Assembly: GCA_964594625.1 (NCBI GenBank)
Contig: CAZQNC010000028.1
Location: 1-13,939 of the forward strand
Direction: 5' to 3'
Source of the DNA: CAZESS01 sp964594625
GTDB taxonomy: Archaea > Thermoplasmatota > E2 > UBA202 > DSCA01
Length of the DNA: 13,939 nt
The translations under genes and the position numbers were made by a program. The notes beneath the pieces are model-generated. The model made no database searches and had not been told where the DNA came from. It saw only the letters and a list, made by a program, of their open reading frames with translations. This document shows positions 13,301-13,939 of the stretch, one piece after another. The stretch's first letter is position 1. Each line of letters starts with the position of its first letter.

Positions 13301-13809
13301 TGGCCGGAGCTCAGATGAATCGGTATCAGGGCCACCATGAACGCGCCGACCAGGCCGGCCTTCCAGTTAAAAAGCCGGGAGCCAATCACGTAGACCGGGA
13401 ACACGAGCAGAGCGCCGTACAGCGCCGGGAGAAACTGCATGAGGTAGCCCAGCGCGTCGACCTCTCCCATGGCCGGGGAGAGCAGCTTGCCGGCGCCCAT
13501 GGTGATCATGTTGAAGAGCGGTGGACGGCCCCCGGAGCGGCCCAGTGGATAGTTCAACAACGGGTCCGTGGTGCCGTATTCACCGCCCAGGTAGGCATAT
13601 TCACCGCTTTCGAGGGTGTCCTCTATAAGCCGGGCGTTGTAATACGGGTCGGGCCCGGACAGATAAAACTTCTCTGTCAGGGATGTGGCATCCTCGTTGA
13701 CGGCGATGCCGGAGGTAACATTAAAATACGTATTGAAAAACAATACGAGGACAAACGCCACCACAACCAGCGGTAGCGTCCACTTCTTTAGATTAATCCC
13801 TGATGCCAT
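10357..13809 (-). CDS. aglB: AglB/STT3 oligosaccharyltransferase with three C-terminal beta domains
   Basis: This 1150-residue catalytic subunit of archaeal N-glycosylation moves a lipid-linked glycan to Asn in N-X-S/T sequons outside the membrane. A first hydrophobic helix (11-29) and about a dozen more up to about 490 form the membrane part. Catalytic landmarks: GPDPYYNAR (Asp54) in the first external loop, DHD (178-180), TIAE (361-364, the TIxE motif with Glu364) and the sequon-recognition motif WWDYG (550-554). After the catalytic soluble region come three immunoglobulin-like beta domains: a carboxypeptidase-regulatory-like one (about 853-915), and two SdrD-B-like ones (about 957-1049 and 1050-1148) with Ca-binding-type loops WDKDGNSKYNASVDD and WLDVNGNGRHDANE. 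Many N-X-S/T sites in the tail suggest that it is itself glycosylated. AglB proteins of about 800-970 residues are usual, so this one is long. The ATG is supported by GAGTGA upstream and the TATA element at 13841-13853. Confidence 0.95.
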   Translation of the reverse strand: MASGINLKKWTLPLVVVAFVLVLFFNTYFNVTSGIAVNEDATSLTEKFYLSGPDPYYNARLIEDTLESGEYAYLGGEYGTTDPLLNYPLGRSGGRPPLFNMITMGAGKLLSPAMGEVDALGYLMQFLPALYGALLVFPVYVIGSRLFNWKAGLVGAFMVALIPIHLSSGHGSAYSLYDHDSFVLLLTATAMMFMLLSLTERHDKKSMLYAFMAGTCIAAMSMTWVAARYIYAVIAVYAVAQMFVDIVSSRINVRVPRTVNIALIGGYLVALPFFFYKQGFAMTTELAVVLGVAVFSGIYLWLGKQDIPWVVSIPSIFGLGGVALVFLYLIRNTTIAVLKPFTAISNIIYGAGIYGKKVSLTIAEAGTFDFSRNVMSFGPVLFWLAWIGFALLLYQYWKNRSKRGYFLIIMWLLVETWLLTTAGRFLNNLVPLMAVLGGWVLWMTIDRLNFKEMVSTVKGVGGGWYGFKKGVKVRHVVGVVFIVFFVFVPNGWMAFDASLPSTMKRDFDSDKLGAFGLGLNTEEYWTDAFGWLERQEQNMSNVDKPAIISWWDYGFYEVAIAKHPTVADNFQDGISPAANFQTAESEQAAVSVWIVRLAEGDMQQHDGTLSPELRDVFDEHLGGRSDDLATIIETPEEYANSTYNDIIGKEYGGEDYRVRPENARYHDAARLLTGNLTDEELTWLYHDVQNVTGNSIRYYGVEGYDVNIFNVFTFLADKGTFGYETSQDRYFKLWYTNESGLEFTPEEVRNMTQTERQQVGQLTPHQERKQPFYNSMVYRAYLGSSVPKQIFENQTTNQQYLNYLYALMRPTQGFKHFCVEYVSPINSQQSLYFARGSLCRGCPAVVIAKYYEGAQINGTLVSEGEPIAGARVTVQRNITLFNQSRAISHDSVFTDTNGHFSVIAPAGNISLSVTQGTGQSQVQIKTISFNQTGERAPITEDEAMRRGDWQRDIGTITIRKGSVEGIAYWDKDGNSKYNASVDDLMSGVKVEVGGKTATTNNRGEYRITSLLPDSYQMTVTEDGYDVTASTQVPVRPDETTTKNLSMVPSTVKVSGTTWLDVNGNGRHDANETVPKVPIDFTVLDAPDQNAKNATQQSNETGIYEKSLSPGTYRVSVNVTANQTRYLYNRTITIDIGDTPKTLDIKIARAE

Positions 13810-13840
13810 GGTTTCACTCTGACGGTAAATGACCGTGGCA

Positions 13841-13853
13841 ATAAATATTTTAT
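13841..13853. promoter_or_regulatory. Shared bidirectional TATA element between aglB and a divergent gene
   Basis: ATAAATATTTTAT is nearly self-complementary and is the main AT-rich block in the 65-bp divergent spacer. On the plus strand its centre is 28 nt before ATG 13875, giving a leaderless mRNA. On the minus strand it is 38 nt before the aglB ATG, giving a leader of about 10-13 nt that can hold the weak GAGTGA ribosome-binding site. One TBP site could therefore serve both genes. Confidence 0.5.
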
Positions 13854-13874
13854 CCTACCCCGTATTCCATATAC

Positions 13875-13939
13875 CATGCAAAAAATAGCGGTACTGTTTA
13901 TCGTGGCTCTTTTTGCGGGTGGCGGCATGATGGCGGGTC
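13875..13939 (+). CDS. Secreted protein, N-terminal fragment
   Basis: Only the first 21 codons are in the window (MQKIAVLFIVALFAGGGMMA and on). A basic residue at position 3 followed by a run of hydrophobic residues and small residues is a standard Sec signal peptide or membrane anchor. It is transcribed away from aglB from the shared AT-rich element, which is spaced for a leaderless start at this ATG. An exported protein divergent from the oligosaccharyltransferase could be a glycosylation substrate, but that is only a thought from position. The rest of the gene lies outside. Confidence 0.6.

Noticed and set aside
12199..13776. 525-codon open frame antisense to aglB
   Set aside because: The product is a low-complexity His/Gly/Arg/Gln-rich chain typical of the shadow frame of a GC-rich gene; the aglB frame holds all catalytic motifs.
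1..13939. CRISPR array, tRNA, rRNA, insertion sequence or phage genes
   Set aside because: No regularly spaced repeats, cloverleaf with a CCA-ready end, rRNA core sequence, transposase or terminal inverted repeats were seen on either strand.

Overview
The window reads as a draft piece of a GC-rich archaeal chromosome, most likely an anaerobic euryarchaeote. The archaeal assignment rests on several things seen together: a full-length AglB/STT3 oligosaccharyltransferase, an archaeal/eukaryotic-type DRG GTPase with a TGS domain, TATA-box promoters centred about 25-28 nt before start codons that have almost no leader, and a block of anaerobe-type genes (NifX-like proteins, MinD-like ATPases with inserted ferredoxin domains, a DUF5320 protein). 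The AglB build, with a membrane part followed by a tail of beta domains, resembles the type found in Methanomicrobia, but I would not name a lineage below Euryarchaeota with confidence. A run of 100 N (8221-8320) marks a scaffold gap of unknown true size.

Layout. (1) 44-2465, plus strand: a class I/II aminotransferase, then an exported protein with a BPL_N/type 1 glutamine amidotransferase-like fold; each appears to have its own TATA box and a leaderless start. (2) 2564-8144, plus strand: a tightly packed ten-gene operon behind a strong TATA-rich promoter. Its genes are a DUF5320 protein, a small Gly-rich zinc-ribbon protein, two NifX/NafY-family cofactor-binding proteins, two MinD-type ATPases each with two 4Fe-4S motifs, a SAM methyltransferase, a COG0731-type radical SAM enzyme, and a permease split over two small membrane proteins. 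From 3528 on, nearly every junction is a stop/start overlap (4 or 8 nt). (3) 8134-8220, minus strand: the C-terminal end of a zinc-ribbon protein cut off by the gap. (4) 8322-8903, plus: endonuclease III lacking its N-terminus because of the gap. (5) 8951-10012, plus: DRG GTPase. (6) 13809-10013, minus: aglB followed 2 nt later by a small carboxymuconolactone decarboxylase/AhpD-like protein. (7) 13875-13939, plus: the first 21 codons of a secreted protein, divergent from aglB and apparently sharing its AT-rich promoter core.

The block of interest is region 2. Tandem MinD/ferredoxin ATPases beside NifX-like carriers recall the 'orange protein' (ORP) system of Desulfovibrio, where such ATPases accompany a NifX-like protein carrying a Mo-Cu-S cluster. 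Here the same core is joined to a radical SAM enzyme, a methyltransferase and a two-subunit permease. A reasonable hypothesis is a system that imports or exports a metal or small ligand, builds or moves a metallocluster with ATP-driven Fe-S proteins, and holds it on the NifX-like proteins. The cofactor and its target are not visible in the sequence.
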